From the NCBI GenBank assembly GCA_017470485.1, contig JAFUYQ010000020.1, forward strand, positions 1 to 47,619: 47,619 nt of DNA, in the 5' to 3' direction. The position numbers and the translations under genes are program-made. The DNA is from Synergistaceae bacterium. Its GTDB lineage: Bacteria; Synergistota; Synergistia; Synergistales; Aminobacteriaceae. The notes under the pieces were generated by a model, which ran no database searches, was not told the origin of the DNA, and saw only the letters and a list, made by a program, of their open reading frames with translations. Each line of letters starts with the position of its first letter. Within the stretch, counting starts at the first letter, position 1. This document shows positions 32,260 to 41,008 of this stretch, piece by piece.

Positions 32260-34349
32260 AGCTTCAGCCCTCTCAATGCCTCATCAAAATCAGAACGCTT
32301 AATCACAAAATTGCTCATGTCATTCCTCAGAGCGTTCATCGCCGAACGCCTGCATATCAACGCAATATCACCGCCAGATAATCCCTCCGTCATGGCCGAA
32401 AGCTCAGCGATACTCACGTCATCAGCGAGGGGCTTTTTGCGTAAAAGTATCCTGAGGATTTCCTCACGCGCTTCAGCGTCAGGCAATGGCAGCTCAAGTT
32501 TAATGTCGAAGATTCCAGAGGCAAGCAATGATTTATCGAGGAGGTCAATACGGTTTGTTGCAGCCAGAACCGTAACGCCGTTAAGCTCCTCAATCCCTCT
32601 CATCTCGGCAAGGAACTGACCAGTTAATCTCGATTCTGTCGAGGCGAACGCCGAACCTGTTCCGCTTCGTTCGGGGAATAACGACTCGATCTCGTCAAAA
32701 TAAATTATTGACGGTGCAGCCTGTTTAGCGACTCTGAAAATCTCTTTGAGTGCGCGTTCCGACTCGCCTAAGTAACGTGATAAAACATTCGCGCTTTGAA
32801 CGCTGATGAAGTTCACTCCGCTTTCATGAGCCAGAGCCTTTGCAAGGAGGGTTTTTCCTGTTCCTGACAGGCCGTAGAGAAGGATTCCTCTTGCCGGCTG
32901 AATGTCATAACGCTCGAAAATCTCCGAGTGCTTCAACGGCCATGTTACCGCCCTCATCAATTCGTTCTTAACCGAGTCCAGACCGCCCACATCATTCCAT
33001 GAGACATCGGGAATTTCAACGAAGACTTCGCGTGTTGCTGACGGTTCAGTCTCAAGAAGAGCATTCATGAAGTGTCTCATTCCTACTTCGAGGCGTGAAA
33101 TTCTTTCGTAAGGTATCTCCTGCTGCTGGAAGTTCACGTAAGGAAGTATATCCCTGACGCATGACATAGCCGCCTCCTTAGCCAGAGCCTCTAAATCCGC
33201 GCCGACAAATCCGTGCGAAAGGTCAGCGATTCGCTTGAGGTCAACGTCATTAGCGAGAGGCATTCCGCGAGTATGTATCTTCAGGATTTCGAGCCTTCCG
33301 TTACGGTCGGGAGTAGGGATTGAGATTTCACGGTCAAATCTTCCCGGCCTCCTCAACGCTGGGTCTAAAGAGTTCGGAATGTTAGTCGCCCCGATAACGA
33401 TTAACTGTCCCCGTGATTTAAGGCCGTCCATCAGCGCGAGTAATTGAGCGACGACTCTCCGTTCGACTTGTTTTTCGCCGCCCATGTCCTCGCGTTTCGG
33501 GGCGATAGCGTCAATCTCGTCAATGAAAATTATCGAGGGCGCGCGGTCTTGAGCTTCCTCGAAGATTTTGCGGAGGCGTTCCTCGCTTTCGCCGTAGAAC
33601 TTGCCTATGATTTCGGGGCCTGAAATGTGCGTGAACCATGCGTCAGTTTCGTTGGCAACGGCACGGGCGATAACGGTCTTACCAGTTCCGGGAGGGCCGT
33701 AAAGAAGCACCCCTCTGGGCGGCTGAATACCCAGCCTCTCGAAAATCTGCGGAAATCTCAAAGGCAGCTCAATCATTTCCCTGACCTTGCGAATCTGGGA
33801 GCTTAAACCGCCGATGTCCTCGTAAGTAACTTTGTGAGTATGTTTAATTTCGAGGGGCTTGAGAATGTTGAGGTAAGTTGACTTTGAGATGATTACGATT
33901 CCATCTGGTGTTGTGGCTGTAACGCTGAAGTCGCACACACGAGTGCCGAAGAGATTTACTCTGACTCTGTCGCCTGCGTTGAGGGCTTGGCCTTCGAGCA
34001 TTGAGAGGATATAGCCCTCGTCTTTTTCACGGTCTGAGAGTTTCACGTCCCCTAAGGGCTGAAGTGTCGCGCTTCCGGCGAAGTGATGAGTGATTTCAGT
34101 TTCGAGGGTAATATTTTCGTCCAGAGATGTTCCGGCGTTCTCGCGAATGAGGCCGTCAATCTGAATTATGCCCCGACCGTTTTCACGCTCGCCTGTACGA
34201 ATTCGAGCCGGAGTAGTTTTTCGGCCTTTGAGTGAGACTAAATCGCCCTCATTGAGATTTAACTCGGCCATGTCATCGGGGTGAATACGGGCGAGGCCTT
34301 TCATAGCGTCCCCTGAGTATGCTTCATTTACTTTCAATACTTTCTGCAT
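32256..34349 (-). CDS. CDC48/VCP-type AAA ATPase
   Basis: 697 residues organised like archaeal VAT/CDC48: an N-terminal double-psi barrel part (1-165, LARIHPDDMAELNLNEGD), D1 (about 170-400) and D2 (about 445-690). D1 is complete: Walker A GPPGTGKT at 218-225, Walker B FIDEID, sensor ATNIP, and arginine fingers in LRRPGRFDRE. D2 has Walker A GLSGTGKT at 493-500 and Walker B YFDEIE, but the RPGRFD motif reads ASGIFD at 610-615, so both arginines are lost. The family unfolds proteins as a hexamer. Its presence in a bacterium implies old transfer from archaea or a restricted lineage trait. It overlaps rluD. Confidence 0.9.
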   Translation of the reverse strand: MQKVLKVNEAYSGDAMKGLARIHPDDMAELNLNEGDLVSLKGRKTTPARIRTGERENGRGIIQIDGLIRENAGTSLDENITLETEITHHFAGSATLQPLGDVKLSDREKDEGYILSMLEGQALNAGDRVRVNLFGTRVCDFSVTATTPDGIVIISKSTYLNILKPLEIKHTHKVTYEDIGGLSSQIRKVREMIELPLRFPQIFERLGIQPPRGVLLYGPPGTGKTVIARAVANETDAWFTHISGPEIIGKFYGESEERLRKIFEEAQDRAPSIIFIDEIDAIAPKREDMGGEKQVERRVVAQLLALMDGLKSRGQLIVIGATNIPNSLDPALRRPGRFDREISIPTPDRNGRLEILKIHTRGMPLANDVDLKRIADLSHGFVGADLEALAKEAAMSCVRDILPYVNFQQQEIPYERISRLEVGMRHFMNALLETEPSATREVFVEIPDVSWNDVGGLDSVKNELMRAVTWPLKHSEIFERYDIQPARGILLYGLSGTGKTLLAKALAHESGVNFISVQSANVLSRYLGESERALKEIFRVAKQAAPSIIYFDEIESLFPERSGTGSAFASTESRLTGQFLAEMRGIEELNGVTVLAATNRIDLLDKSLLASGIFDIKLELPLPDAEAREEILRILLRKKPLADDVSIAELSAMTEGLSGGDIALICRRSAMNALRNDMSNFVIKRSDFDEALRGLKL

Positions 34350-34368
34350 TACGGATTTATTGTCCCCT

Positions 34369-34485
34369 TCAAAAATTGTGAGGTGTTATAATAAAAGGGC
34401 ACTTCTTTTTTATCGAGTTAATGAGCATGGCGATTGCATAAATTAATTTTGCAACTGCCTCGAGGAGTTTTATGAGGTTACTCAT
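34369..34485 (-). CDS. Small hydrophobic 38-residue ORF upstream of cdc48
   Basis: MSNLIKLLEAVAKLIYAIAM then LINSIKKKCPFIITPHNF. An AAAGGGGTGAG ribosome site lies about 7 nt before the ATG, and the stop is 19 nt before cdc48. The first 28 residues would form a single amphipathic or membrane helix capped by Lys residues, a shape seen in small membrane peptides including type I toxins. Its 5' part overlaps an imperfect inverted repeat (GAGTTATGAG with CTCATAAAACTC). No homologue is recognised; it lies next to a relic tnpB end and could be fortuitous. Confidence 0.4.
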   Translation of the reverse strand: MSNLIKLLEAVAKLIYAIAMLINSIKKKCPFIITPHNF

Positions 34486-34502
34486 AACTCTCACCCCTTT
34501 CT

Positions 34503-34541
34503 AAGCAGGGAGAAGTTTTCCTCTACGACAACCCCCTGCTT
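34503..34541. repeat. Inverted repeat beside the tnpB relic
   Basis: AAGCAGGG (34503-34510) and CCCTGCTT (34534-34541) are exact complements around a 23-nt loop. It overlaps the relic tnpB right-end region and may be part of the old IS end or its guide RNA scaffold. Confidence 0.5.
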
Positions 34542-34567
34542 TTGATTGCGAGGGGCTTCCCTAATTC
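34523..34567 (-). pseudogene. Relic of a tnpB 3' end
   Basis: The minus strand reads ELGKPLAIKSRGLS and stop, with DNA GAATTAGGGAAGCCCCTCGC nearly identical to the end of the intact tnpB (GAATTAGGAAGCCCCTCGC at about 25028-25046, encoding ELGSPSLL). Nothing upstream resembles tnpB, since the glucokinase-like gene ends at 34581. It is a footprint of a lost IS605-group element between the sugar operon and cdc48. Confidence 0.55.
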
Positions 34568-34587
34568 GTGAGATACGGTATCACGAA
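34565..34587 (-). terminator. Hairpin at the end of the sugar operon
   Basis: TTCGTG (34565-34570) pairs with CACGAA (34582-34587), with an inner ATAC/GTAT. It overlaps the stop of the ROK kinase gene. No U-run follows, so termination strength is doubtful. Confidence 0.4.
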
Positions 34588-35477
34588 CTTCCTAACATTC
34601 TATCACAAGCGTAATACCCTGCACCTGCGATGCTCTTTTCGGGTTCGTCCTCCGCGTAAATCACTCTTAGATTCTCAGCTGGGTAAGGCCGTCTAACTCT
34701 TTCGATTATGCAGTCATGAAGTAAATCTTTCGGAAATCCCTTCATGTTCGCAACGCCTCCGCCGATTATCAGGTAGTCAGGGTCGAGGATATTAACCTCA
34801 GTAGCGGCGCACACAGCCATGTGCCTTATGAACTCTCGGACAGCTTCATCATTTGAGTGCTTCATGAAAATGTCGGCAATGTGCGTGTCAGGGTAGTAAT
34901 TTTTTTGAAGCCTTGCGAGGTACTTGCCCCCTGCAAGATTCTCAATACAGCCTTTAAGACCGCAGCCGCAGATTTCCTCGCTCCCCTCAACAGGAATATG
35001 ACCCAGTTCGCCGGCTGTACCGTTTCTGCCCGTGAGGGGCTTGCCGTCAATCATTATGGCGTTACCGACACCAGTTCCGAAATATATTCCGCAGGTCATT
35101 CCCTCCGGCGGAACATCATACTTCCTCATGTCGTAGCGCAGGGTGAAGACGACATCACGCTCGGCGAAGACAGGAACATTAAGCCTGCCTCTAAGGTACT
35201 CAACGACTGGAAGATTCTCCATGAATTTGAGGTTAGGGGCTTGAAGAACTTTCGAGCGTTCACGGTTGAGAGTCGCCGGGAAGCCGACAGCAAGAGCGTC
35301 AAACTTCCTGCCGTCAGCGTACCCCTCGATGAAGTCAGCAATATCGCTCAAGACATCATCGCTCTTCAGAATAGTTTTCACCGGCTGCTTTCGGAAATCC
35401 GAGACATTCCCGTTGCCGTCAGTGAGTCCGATTCTGAAGTTGGTACCTCCGATGTCGATTCCAATAATCTTACTCAT
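34581..35477 (-). CDS. ROK-family sugar kinase, allose-kinase-like
   Basis: 298 residues. The actin-like ATPase core starts IIGIDIGGTNFRIGLTD; GTAGELGHIPV and the zinc motif CGCGLKGCIENLAGG are the ROK signatures. Several segments track E. coli AlsK more than NagC/glucokinase: GFPATLNRERSKVLQAPNL, FAERDVVFTLRYDM and IIGGGVANMKGFPKDLL. It should phosphorylate a hexose at C6. It is the last gene of the eight-gene operon and overlaps the upstream oxidoreductase by 8 nt. Glucose or allose is the likely final product handed to glycolysis, but the choice is inference. Confidence 0.85.
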   Translation of the reverse strand: MSKIIGIDIGGTNFRIGLTDGNGNVSDFRKQPVKTILKSDDVLSDIADFIEGYADGRKFDALAVGFPATLNRERSKVLQAPNLKFMENLPVVEYLRGRLNVPVFAERDVVFTLRYDMRKYDVPPEGMTCGIYFGTGVGNAIMIDGKPLTGRNGTAGELGHIPVEGSEEICGCGLKGCIENLAGGKYLARLQKNYYPDTHIADIFMKHSNDEAVREFIRHMAVCAATEVNILDPDYLIIGGGVANMKGFPKDLLHDCIIERVRRPYPAENLRVIYAEDEPEKSIAGAGYYACDRMLGSS

Positions 35478-36456
35478 CGCCGGGAAAGATTATTCCTGCG
35501 TTCTTCCGCGCAGTCTCAATCACTGAAACGTTCTCAAGCGTAATCTCAAGATTTGAGTACGCCTCATCATAATCATCATTGAGCATTAAGCGAGTCAGCT
35601 CCTCAACCTCGTAATGCCATCTGTCGGGTATCGGCTGAAGGTTGAAAGTCTCGTCCGATGATTTCGTTACGACACGGACGCTTTTCAGTCCGTTCGGCTC
35701 GTCAACGTATATAAATCCCTTCTCGCCCTCAATCATGAAGTGGTTAATTCCCCATGTGTCCTTCGCTCCTGAGTTAGTCGATGTGAAACCGTCATAGCTC
35801 ATTACGAAAATGCCCGATGTGTCAGCAAGTTCGGGGTAAATGTTCGGGTAGTATGTTGCTGTCTTTGGCCGCCCGAATAACGCCGTGTTCAGTAAGACGT
35901 TGTAGAAGTTGATGTCCATTAAGCACCCTCCGGCAAATTCTGGGTTGAAGATGTTTGGTTTCTCGCCCCTCAGAACTGCGTCATAGCGGCTTGAGTACTG
36001 GCTGTAGTTCGACATCACCAGCTTAATCCGTCCGATGAGCCTCAATTTTTCACGGAGCAGCCTGAAATTCGGAAGGTATATCGTCGGCGCGGCCTCGAAA
36101 AGAAATAACCCTTTGTTCTTCGCAATCCCTATTAATTCCTCAGCGTGTGAGCGTTTCGTAACAAAAGGCTTCTCGCAGATTACGTTTTTTCCGGCAAGAA
36201 GGGCGGTTTTCGTCTGTTCATAGTGAAGCAGGTTAGGCGTTGCAATGTAAATCGTATTGACGGCCTCATCGCTCATCAATGCGTTAATGTCAGTGTAAAT
36301 TTTCGGGGCATTGTATTTTTCGGCGAGCGTCTTGGCCTTCTCAGTGGTGCGCGAGTAAACCGCCTCAAGCGAAATCCCCTCAGCCCTCATCACGTTGTCA
36401 AGCACGGAGTGAACGATTACCCCTGAGCCGATAGTTCCGAGCCTTACGCTTTCCAT
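35470..36456 (-). CDS. Gfo/Idh/MocA-family oxidoreductase 1
   Basis: 328 residues. Rossmann fold with RLGTIGSGVIVHSVLDNVMR and the family EKP motif in KNVICEKPFVTKRSHAEELI (catalytic Lys). The C-terminal alpha/beta domain contains FEAAPTIYLPNFRLLREKL, FNPEFAGGCLMDINFYNV and a run of Ser/Tyr-rich strands. Members oxidise or reduce sugars and inositols with NAD(P). It overlaps its neighbours on both sides (13 and 8 nt), so it is strictly co-translated with the second oxidoreductase. It belongs to a different subfamily from that partner, so the two probably act on different intermediates. Confidence 0.88.
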   Translation of the reverse strand: MESVRLGTIGSGVIVHSVLDNVMRAEGISLEAVYSRTTEKAKTLAEKYNAPKIYTDINALMSDEAVNTIYIATPNLLHYEQTKTALLAGKNVICEKPFVTKRSHAEELIGIAKNKGLFLFEAAPTIYLPNFRLLREKLRLIGRIKLVMSNYSQYSSRYDAVLRGEKPNIFNPEFAGGCLMDINFYNVLLNTALFGRPKTATYYPNIYPELADTSGIFVMSYDGFTSTNSGAKDTWGINHFMIEGEKGFIYVDEPNGLKSVRVVTKSSDETFNLQPIPDRWHYEVEELTRLMLNDDYDEAYSNLEITLENVSVIETARKNAGIIFPGDE

Positions 36457-37460
36457 GACTTCGCGACCTCCGTAGCCTCTTCGAGAATCTCAAGAACCTT
36501 CACGACTTCATCATCATGAACGCATTTTTCCGCGCCGTTCTCGATTGCGTCAATGAGGCTGTCGTAAATCCTCTCGTAATGCGCACAGCCTACAGGGACT
36601 CTTTCAGTTACTTTCTGACCGTCCTTCATGTAAACGAGCGTTCCCCATCTGTCTTCTGGGGCTGGCGAAGTGTCAATGACATGACGGCCTACGACTTTCT
36701 TTTTCCCTGAATTGTGAATCACCGGCGGAAGCGTGAAACTCCCGTTAGTGCCGTGAAGCGTGAAACGGGGGTAATCAATCAGCACGCACATGCTTGTATT
36801 CACTGAGGCTTTACTGTTACCGTAGAAAAGCTCAATATCATAGTAGTCATCGCCGACTGAGGGGTGATGAATGCTCCTGACATCGTAGCGGACTTTATCG
36901 GGCATTCCCAAGAGGCTTATAATCTGGTCGGTGGTGTGGACTCCGAGATTGTAGAGCGTCCCTAAATGGTCGTACCAGCCGTTAGTCTTGAAGTAATCGT
37001 AATGACTCTCAAGCCTGACTAACTTTCCGATTTTCCCTGAGGCGATAACCTCTTTGAGGGCGAGGAAATCAGCGTCAAATCTTCTGTTCTGGTTCGGCAT
37101 ACAGATTAGCCCCTTGCTTTTAGCGAGAGCAAAAACCTCACGGGCTTCGCTTGCTGTGGGGGCGAAGGGCTTTTCGATGAGAGCGTGTTTTCCGGCGTTG
37201 AGTATCTGCTTCGCGTAAGGGACGTGAAACTTATCGGGCGCGCTGACGACAACGAGATTGACTTCAGGGTCATCAAGCACGGAATTGAAATCGGTCGTGA
37301 AAGTTATCTCAGGGTAGAACGGCTCATATTCAGCGAACTGTGCGATGTCCTCCTCGCGTCTGAAAACGTACTTGACCTTGCAGTCATTTCTCTTTTCAAC
37401 GTAAGGAATATGATATTCCCTGACGCTTACCCCGAAACCTACATAAGCGATTGTGAGCAT
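36444..37460 (-). CDS. Gfo/Idh/MocA-family oxidoreductase 2 (YhhX-like)
   Basis: 338 residues. N-terminal Rossmann domain (IAYVGFGVSVREYHIPYVEK), EKP motif in GKHALIEKPFAPTASEAREV, then PNQNRRFDADFLALKEVIAS and LVRLESHYDYFKTNGWYDH, a pattern shared with E. coli YhhX. The probable catalytic His is in YNLGVHTTDQIISLLG. It would oxidise or reduce a sugar hydroxyl using NAD(P). It follows the PfkB kinase by 3 nt. Two oxidoreductases next to a TIM-barrel isomerase suggest oxidation, rearrangement and re-reduction of one sugar. Confidence 0.88.
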   Translation of the reverse strand: MLTIAYVGFGVSVREYHIPYVEKRNDCKVKYVFRREEDIAQFAEYEPFYPEITFTTDFNSVLDDPEVNLVVVSAPDKFHVPYAKQILNAGKHALIEKPFAPTASEAREVFALAKSKGLICMPNQNRRFDADFLALKEVIASGKIGKLVRLESHYDYFKTNGWYDHLGTLYNLGVHTTDQIISLLGMPDKVRYDVRSIHHPSVGDDYYDIELFYGNSKASVNTSMCVLIDYPRFTLHGTNGSFTLPPVIHNSGKKKVVGRHVIDTSPAPEDRWGTLVYMKDGQKVTERVPVGCAHYERIYDSLIDAIENGAEKCVHDDEVVKVLEILEEATEVAKSWKA

Positions 37461-37463
37461 GAT

Positions 37464-38372
37464 TTATTCTCCTTTGAACTTTTCGTGAATTTGATTGAGT
37501 GTCGGCATTGAGCTTTGCGCTCCAATTCCGCAGACAGTAACCGCACTGCACTTGGTAGCGAACTTAGCCGCCGTGAAAATATCCATTCCGTTTATGAGAG
37601 CGTAGCCGAGGCCTCCGATGTACGAGTCGCCCGCTCCTGTAGTCTCGATAGCGTCAACGTGATAGGGCGTTATGGTTGCTGACTTGCCGTCAGCGCAGAT
37701 TACAGAGCCTTGCGAACCCATAGTTATAACCCAGACGCTGCCCATCTCTGAACCGGCCTTGAGCCCCTCGCGTGAAGCGTCCTCAACAGTGTTAATCTTA
37801 ACGCCGAGATAATCAGAGGCTTCACCCTCATTGACTATAACGACATCGGCCTTAGCAAGTACAGACCTGTCATCAGGGATTGCCGGAGCGGCGTTGTATA
37901 AGACTTTGAGGCCGTAGGACTTAGCTTTTTCGGCGGCATAGAGATTAACTTCTCTTGGGATTTCGTTCTGAATGATTAGTATCTTCGACTGTCTGAACAA
38001 ATCGTCAGCCCTGTCAATGTCCTCAGTCGTAATGTCGTAGTTTGCTCCCCTGTTTATCGTTGCGAAGACCCGTCCGTCCTCAAGAGCGTGAATACAGCCC
38101 ATTCCAGTCGAGACCGCCGAACGCTTCACATGTGAGACATCGAGGCCGTACTTCACTGCCTCATCGAGAAGGAACGTCCCCATGTTGTCATTGCCTACAG
38201 CTCCGACCATGAAGGTTTTTACGTCGAGTTTGGCCGCCTGAACCGCCTGATTAGCTCCCTTGCCGCCGGCGGCTGTAGAGGCTGATTCGCAGGTCATAGT
38301 CTCGCCCTCACGGGGCATTCTCTTAACCTTCAGGATAATATCGTAATTCATGCTTCCTGCTACAACTATCAT
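37464..38372 (-). CDS. PfkB-family carbohydrate kinase (ribokinase-like)
   Basis: 302 residues from ATG 38372, which has AGAAGGTGAAAA upstream; the longer open frame to 38411 crosses a terminator hairpin and is rejected. The PfkB signatures are present: GGKGANQAVQAAKLDVKTFM early and ETTGAGDSYIGGLGYAL with the catalytic Asp late. NRGANYDIT and YNAAPAIPDD resemble ribokinase. It phosphorylates a sugar with ATP in the cytoplasm. Having both a PfkB and a ROK kinase in one operon suggests two sugars or two steps. Confidence 0.9.
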   Translation of the reverse strand: MIVVAGSMNYDIILKVKRMPREGETMTCESASTAAGGKGANQAVQAAKLDVKTFMVGAVGNDNMGTFLLDEAVKYGLDVSHVKRSAVSTGMGCIHALEDGRVFATINRGANYDITTEDIDRADDLFRQSKILIIQNEIPREVNLYAAEKAKSYGLKVLYNAAPAIPDDRSVLAKADVVIVNEGEASDYLGVKINTVEDASREGLKAGSEMGSVWVITMGSQGSVICADGKSATITPYHVDAIETTGAGDSYIGGLGYALINGMDIFTAAKFATKCSAVTVCGIGAQSSMPTLNQIHEKFKGE

Positions 38373-38391
38373 TTTTATTTTCACCTTCTCA

Positions 38392-38429
38392 CAAAAAAAC
38401 GCACCAGCCAAATTTTTCAGCCGATGCGT
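38392..38429 (-). terminator. In-operon terminator/attenuator between permease and PfkB kinase
   Basis: On the minus strand ACGCATC (38429-38423) pairs with GGTGCGT (38405-38399) with further G-U-containing pairs inside, then a run of seven T. Partial read-through would lower expression of the four enzymes below the transporter. Confidence 0.7.
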
Positions 38430-38445
38430 AAATTAATGCACTGAT

Positions 38446-39417
38446 TTACCTCGCGGCTCTTCTCTTCGCTAGGAAGTTCGCTATATCCTGCTGAATGAAC
38501 TCGAAGTATGACGCAACGATTATGATGATACCCGTAACGACGTACTGCCAGAACGAGTCAACGTTAATGACGACCATTCCGACTCTGAGTACCGCGAGCA
38601 TTAACGCTCCCACGAAAGTTCCGAGAGCGGTTCCTCTGCCTCCTGCCATTCTTGTTCCTCCGATTGCGGCGGCGGCGATGGCGTTAGTCTCGTAACCGAG
38701 TCCGGCGGTTGACTCCGCGCTTCCGAGAGAGGCAAGCATGATTAATCCGGCGGCGGCTGAACAGATTCCGCAGACTATGTAAGCGATATACTTGACCTTC
38801 ACGACATTAACGCCCGAAAGTTTAGCGGCCTCCTCGTTGTCGCCGACAGCATAGAGGTAATCGCCCGTCCTTGTTCTTGAGAGCATTATGTGAATGATGA
38901 TGAATATCACTATCATTACGAGAATGTACCAGCGGACATTTCCGAACATTCTTCCATTAAAAATGTCCCTGTAGACTGAGGGAACGCCGGTTACGGGCAT
39001 ACCGCCTGTAATGACGTATGCAATACCTCTGTAGAGCGACATAGTTCCTAGAGTGGCGATAAAGGGCTGAAGTTTCAGGCCGGTAACAAGGAAGCCGTTG
39101 AACGCTCCCAGAACCGCCCCGACTGCAAGACCGACAACGATTGCGAGATAAGGATTTGTGCCTTTGACGGCCAGCGAGGCGGTAACAATGCCGGTGATAG
39201 CGAACGTACAGCCTATTGAGAGGTCAATGCCTCCCGTGATAATGGCGAACATGATTCCTGCGGCTAATACTCCGTTGAGAACCATCTGCTGAAGTATCGT
39301 TATGATGTTGTTGACGCGCATGAAGTTGGGATTCATAATCGTGAAGATTAATCCCATTCCGAAAGTAGCGAGCAGAACTACAAGCTCGCGTTTGTATTTG
39401 TTGACAAAATTTTTCAC
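38446..39417 (-). CDS. Sugar ABC transporter permease (RbsC/AlsC-like)
   Basis: 323 residues, polytopic, BPD_transp_2 family. Motifs: AIITGGIDLSIGCTFAITGI, LKLQPFIATLGTMSLYRGIA, the ATPase-contact loop TGDYLYAVGDNEEAAKLSGV, and GGTRMAGGRGTALGTFVGAL. Length matches RbsC/AlsC. It is 6 nt after the ATPase gene and works with it and the binding protein at 41009-42046. Confidence 0.93.
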   Translation of the reverse strand: MKNFVNKYKRELVVLLATFGMGLIFTIMNPNFMRVNNIITILQQMVLNGVLAAGIMFAIITGGIDLSIGCTFAITGIVTASLAVKGTNPYLAIVVGLAVGAVLGAFNGFLVTGLKLQPFIATLGTMSLYRGIAYVITGGMPVTGVPSVYRDIFNGRMFGNVRWYILVMIVIFIIIHIMLSRTRTGDYLYAVGDNEEAAKLSGVNVVKVKYIAYIVCGICSAAAGLIMLASLGSAESTAGLGYETNAIAAAAIGGTRMAGGRGTALGTFVGALMLAVLRVGMVVINVDSFWQYVVTGIIIIVASYFEFIQQDIANFLAKRRAAR

Positions 39418-39423
39418 CTGATA

Positions 39424-40926
39424 CTATCCTCCTATTGCATAATCGAGCATCTGGTCGCTCGTTCCGTATTCTCCGCGTTTAAGGACTGCATTCACTTTGC
39501 CTTCGCCCATGACGATAATTCTGTCGCTGAGTCCCATGACTTCAGGAAGTTCCGACGATATGACGATAATGCTTTTACCGTTCTGAATCATCTCTTCCAT
39601 AAGTCTGTAAATCTCGGCTTTCGCTCCGACATCGACACCTTTAGTAGGCTCATCGAAAATTATTATGTCAACTTTCGTACTCATCCATCGGGCGAGAATA
39701 ACTTTCTGCTGATTGCCTCCCGACATGTTGAGCGTCAAATAATCGGGCTTGTTCGGGTGAATCTCAAGCTCCTTGAAGAAATGCTCAGCGTTCTTGAGCT
39801 TCTTGTCATCACTCAGGAAGCCGAAAGCGTTAGCGTAATCCTCAAGGCTTGAGATTGATATGTTCTGAGTGTTCGATGAGAGTTTCATGAAGCCCTGAGT
39901 TTTTCTGTCCTCTGGAATGAGTCCTATACCTGCCCTGAGAGCCTTTGATGTGTTCCATGAGCCTGTCGGCACGCGCTTGCCCTTGAGGTAAATTTTTCCG
40001 CCCGTAATCATGTCCGCGCCGAAAATCGCCCTCATCGTCTCAGTTCGTCCTGCACCGACAAGTCCGAAGAACCCTAAGATTTCGCCCTTGTGAAGCTCGA
40101 AGCTGACATCTTTGAAACCCGTAGGCCCTGTGAGATTCTCGGCCTTTAGGACGACCTCATCACCGGCCATGCAGGGAACGTTACGCGAGGCAACAGCACT
40201 TACAGCACGTCCGACCATAGCGTGAATAAGCTCGTCTCTTGTAGTCTTGGGGACTTCGAGAGTTGTGATGTACTGTCCGTCCCTCATGATAGCGGCTCTG
40301 TCGCATATCTTGAAGATTTCCTCAAGACGGTGCGAAACGTAAAGTATCGTTACGCCCTGAGCCTTCAGCTGACGGATAACATCGAATAACGCTTCAGTCT
40401 CTCGAATCGACAATGACGCTGTAGGCTCATCGAGCGATATTATGTTGGATTTGTGGTACAACGCTCTCGCTATTGCCATCATCTGCATCTGTCCTGACGT
40501 TAATTTGTCGGCCAGCTCCTCGCTTCTGAAGTTGCAGTGAAGCTCAGTGAGAATAGCGTTCACGTCATTGTGCATTTTGGCGTAGTCGATGAAGAAGCCT
40601 TTAGTCGGTTCATGGCCGAGTGTAACGTTCTGACCGACGGTTAAATCGCGGACGATTAATGTTTCCTGATGAACTTTAGAGATTTTTCCCTCTACGATTG
40701 CCTGATTTGGATTCCTGAACTGTACTTTCTTCCCGTGAAGAAGCACATCGCCCTCATATTCCGGATATACCCCGTGAAGAATGTTAAGGAGCGTTGACTT
40801 GCCCGCGCCGTTTTCGCCGAGCAGTGCCATTACCTCGCCTTCCTCAACGCTGAATGATATATCCTTCAGTACGTGTGCTCCGGGAAAATGCTTGTTGATT
40901 TTGATAAATTCTACTGCTTTAGACAT
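39424..40926 (-). CDS. Sugar ABC transporter, double ATP-binding subunit (RbsA/AlsA-like)
   Basis: 500 residues from ATG 40926 (CGGAGTG upstream); the frame runs open to 40980 but that extension lies in a terminator hairpin. Domain 1: Walker A GENGAGKST at 37-45, signature LTSGQMQMMAIARAL, Walker B IISLDEPTASLS. Domain 2: GLVGAGRTE, signature MSGGNQQKVILARW, IIIFDEPTKGVDVG. It energises import of the pentose/hexose bound by the neighbouring periplasmic protein. Confidence 0.93.
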   Translation of the reverse strand: MSKAVEFIKINKHFPGAHVLKDISFSVEEGEVMALLGENGAGKSTLLNILHGVYPEYEGDVLLHGKKVQFRNPNQAIVEGKISKVHQETLIVRDLTVGQNVTLGHEPTKGFFIDYAKMHNDVNAILTELHCNFRSEELADKLTSGQMQMMAIARALYHKSNIISLDEPTASLSIRETEALFDVIRQLKAQGVTILYVSHRLEEIFKICDRAAIMRDGQYITTLEVPKTTRDELIHAMVGRAVSAVASRNVPCMAGDEVVLKAENLTGPTGFKDVSFELHKGEILGFFGLVGAGRTETMRAIFGADMITGGKIYLKGKRVPTGSWNTSKALRAGIGLIPEDRKTQGFMKLSSNTQNISISSLEDYANAFGFLSDDKKLKNAEHFFKELEIHPNKPDYLTLNMSGGNQQKVILARWMSTKVDIIIFDEPTKGVDVGAKAEIYRLMEEMIQNGKSIIVISSELPEVMGLSDRIIVMGEGKVNAVLKRGEYGTSDQMLDYAIGG

Positions 40927-40950
40927 TAGCACACTCCGTTTTATTTTTCT

Positions 40951-40996
40951 CTGGAAAGAAAAACGGGATTGTGTTTTCATTCACATAATCCCGTTT
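40951..40996 (-). terminator. In-operon terminator after the sugar-binding protein gene
   Basis: On the minus strand AAACGGGATT (40996-40987), loop, AATCCCGTTT (40970-40961), then TTCTTT. It is a strong 10-bp stem placed between binding-protein and ATPase genes, a usual way to keep binding protein in excess. Confidence 0.8.
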
Positions 40997-41008
40997 CATT
41001 TTGCCTGA

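Noticed and set aside
38373..38411. Longer start for the PfkB kinase
   Set aside because: It lies in the T-run and stem of a terminator hairpin; ATG 38372 has a good ribosome site and the normal family N-terminus.
40927..40980. Longer start for the RbsA-like ATPase
   Set aside because: It overlaps the terminator hairpin after the binding-protein gene; ATG 40926 matches the family start.
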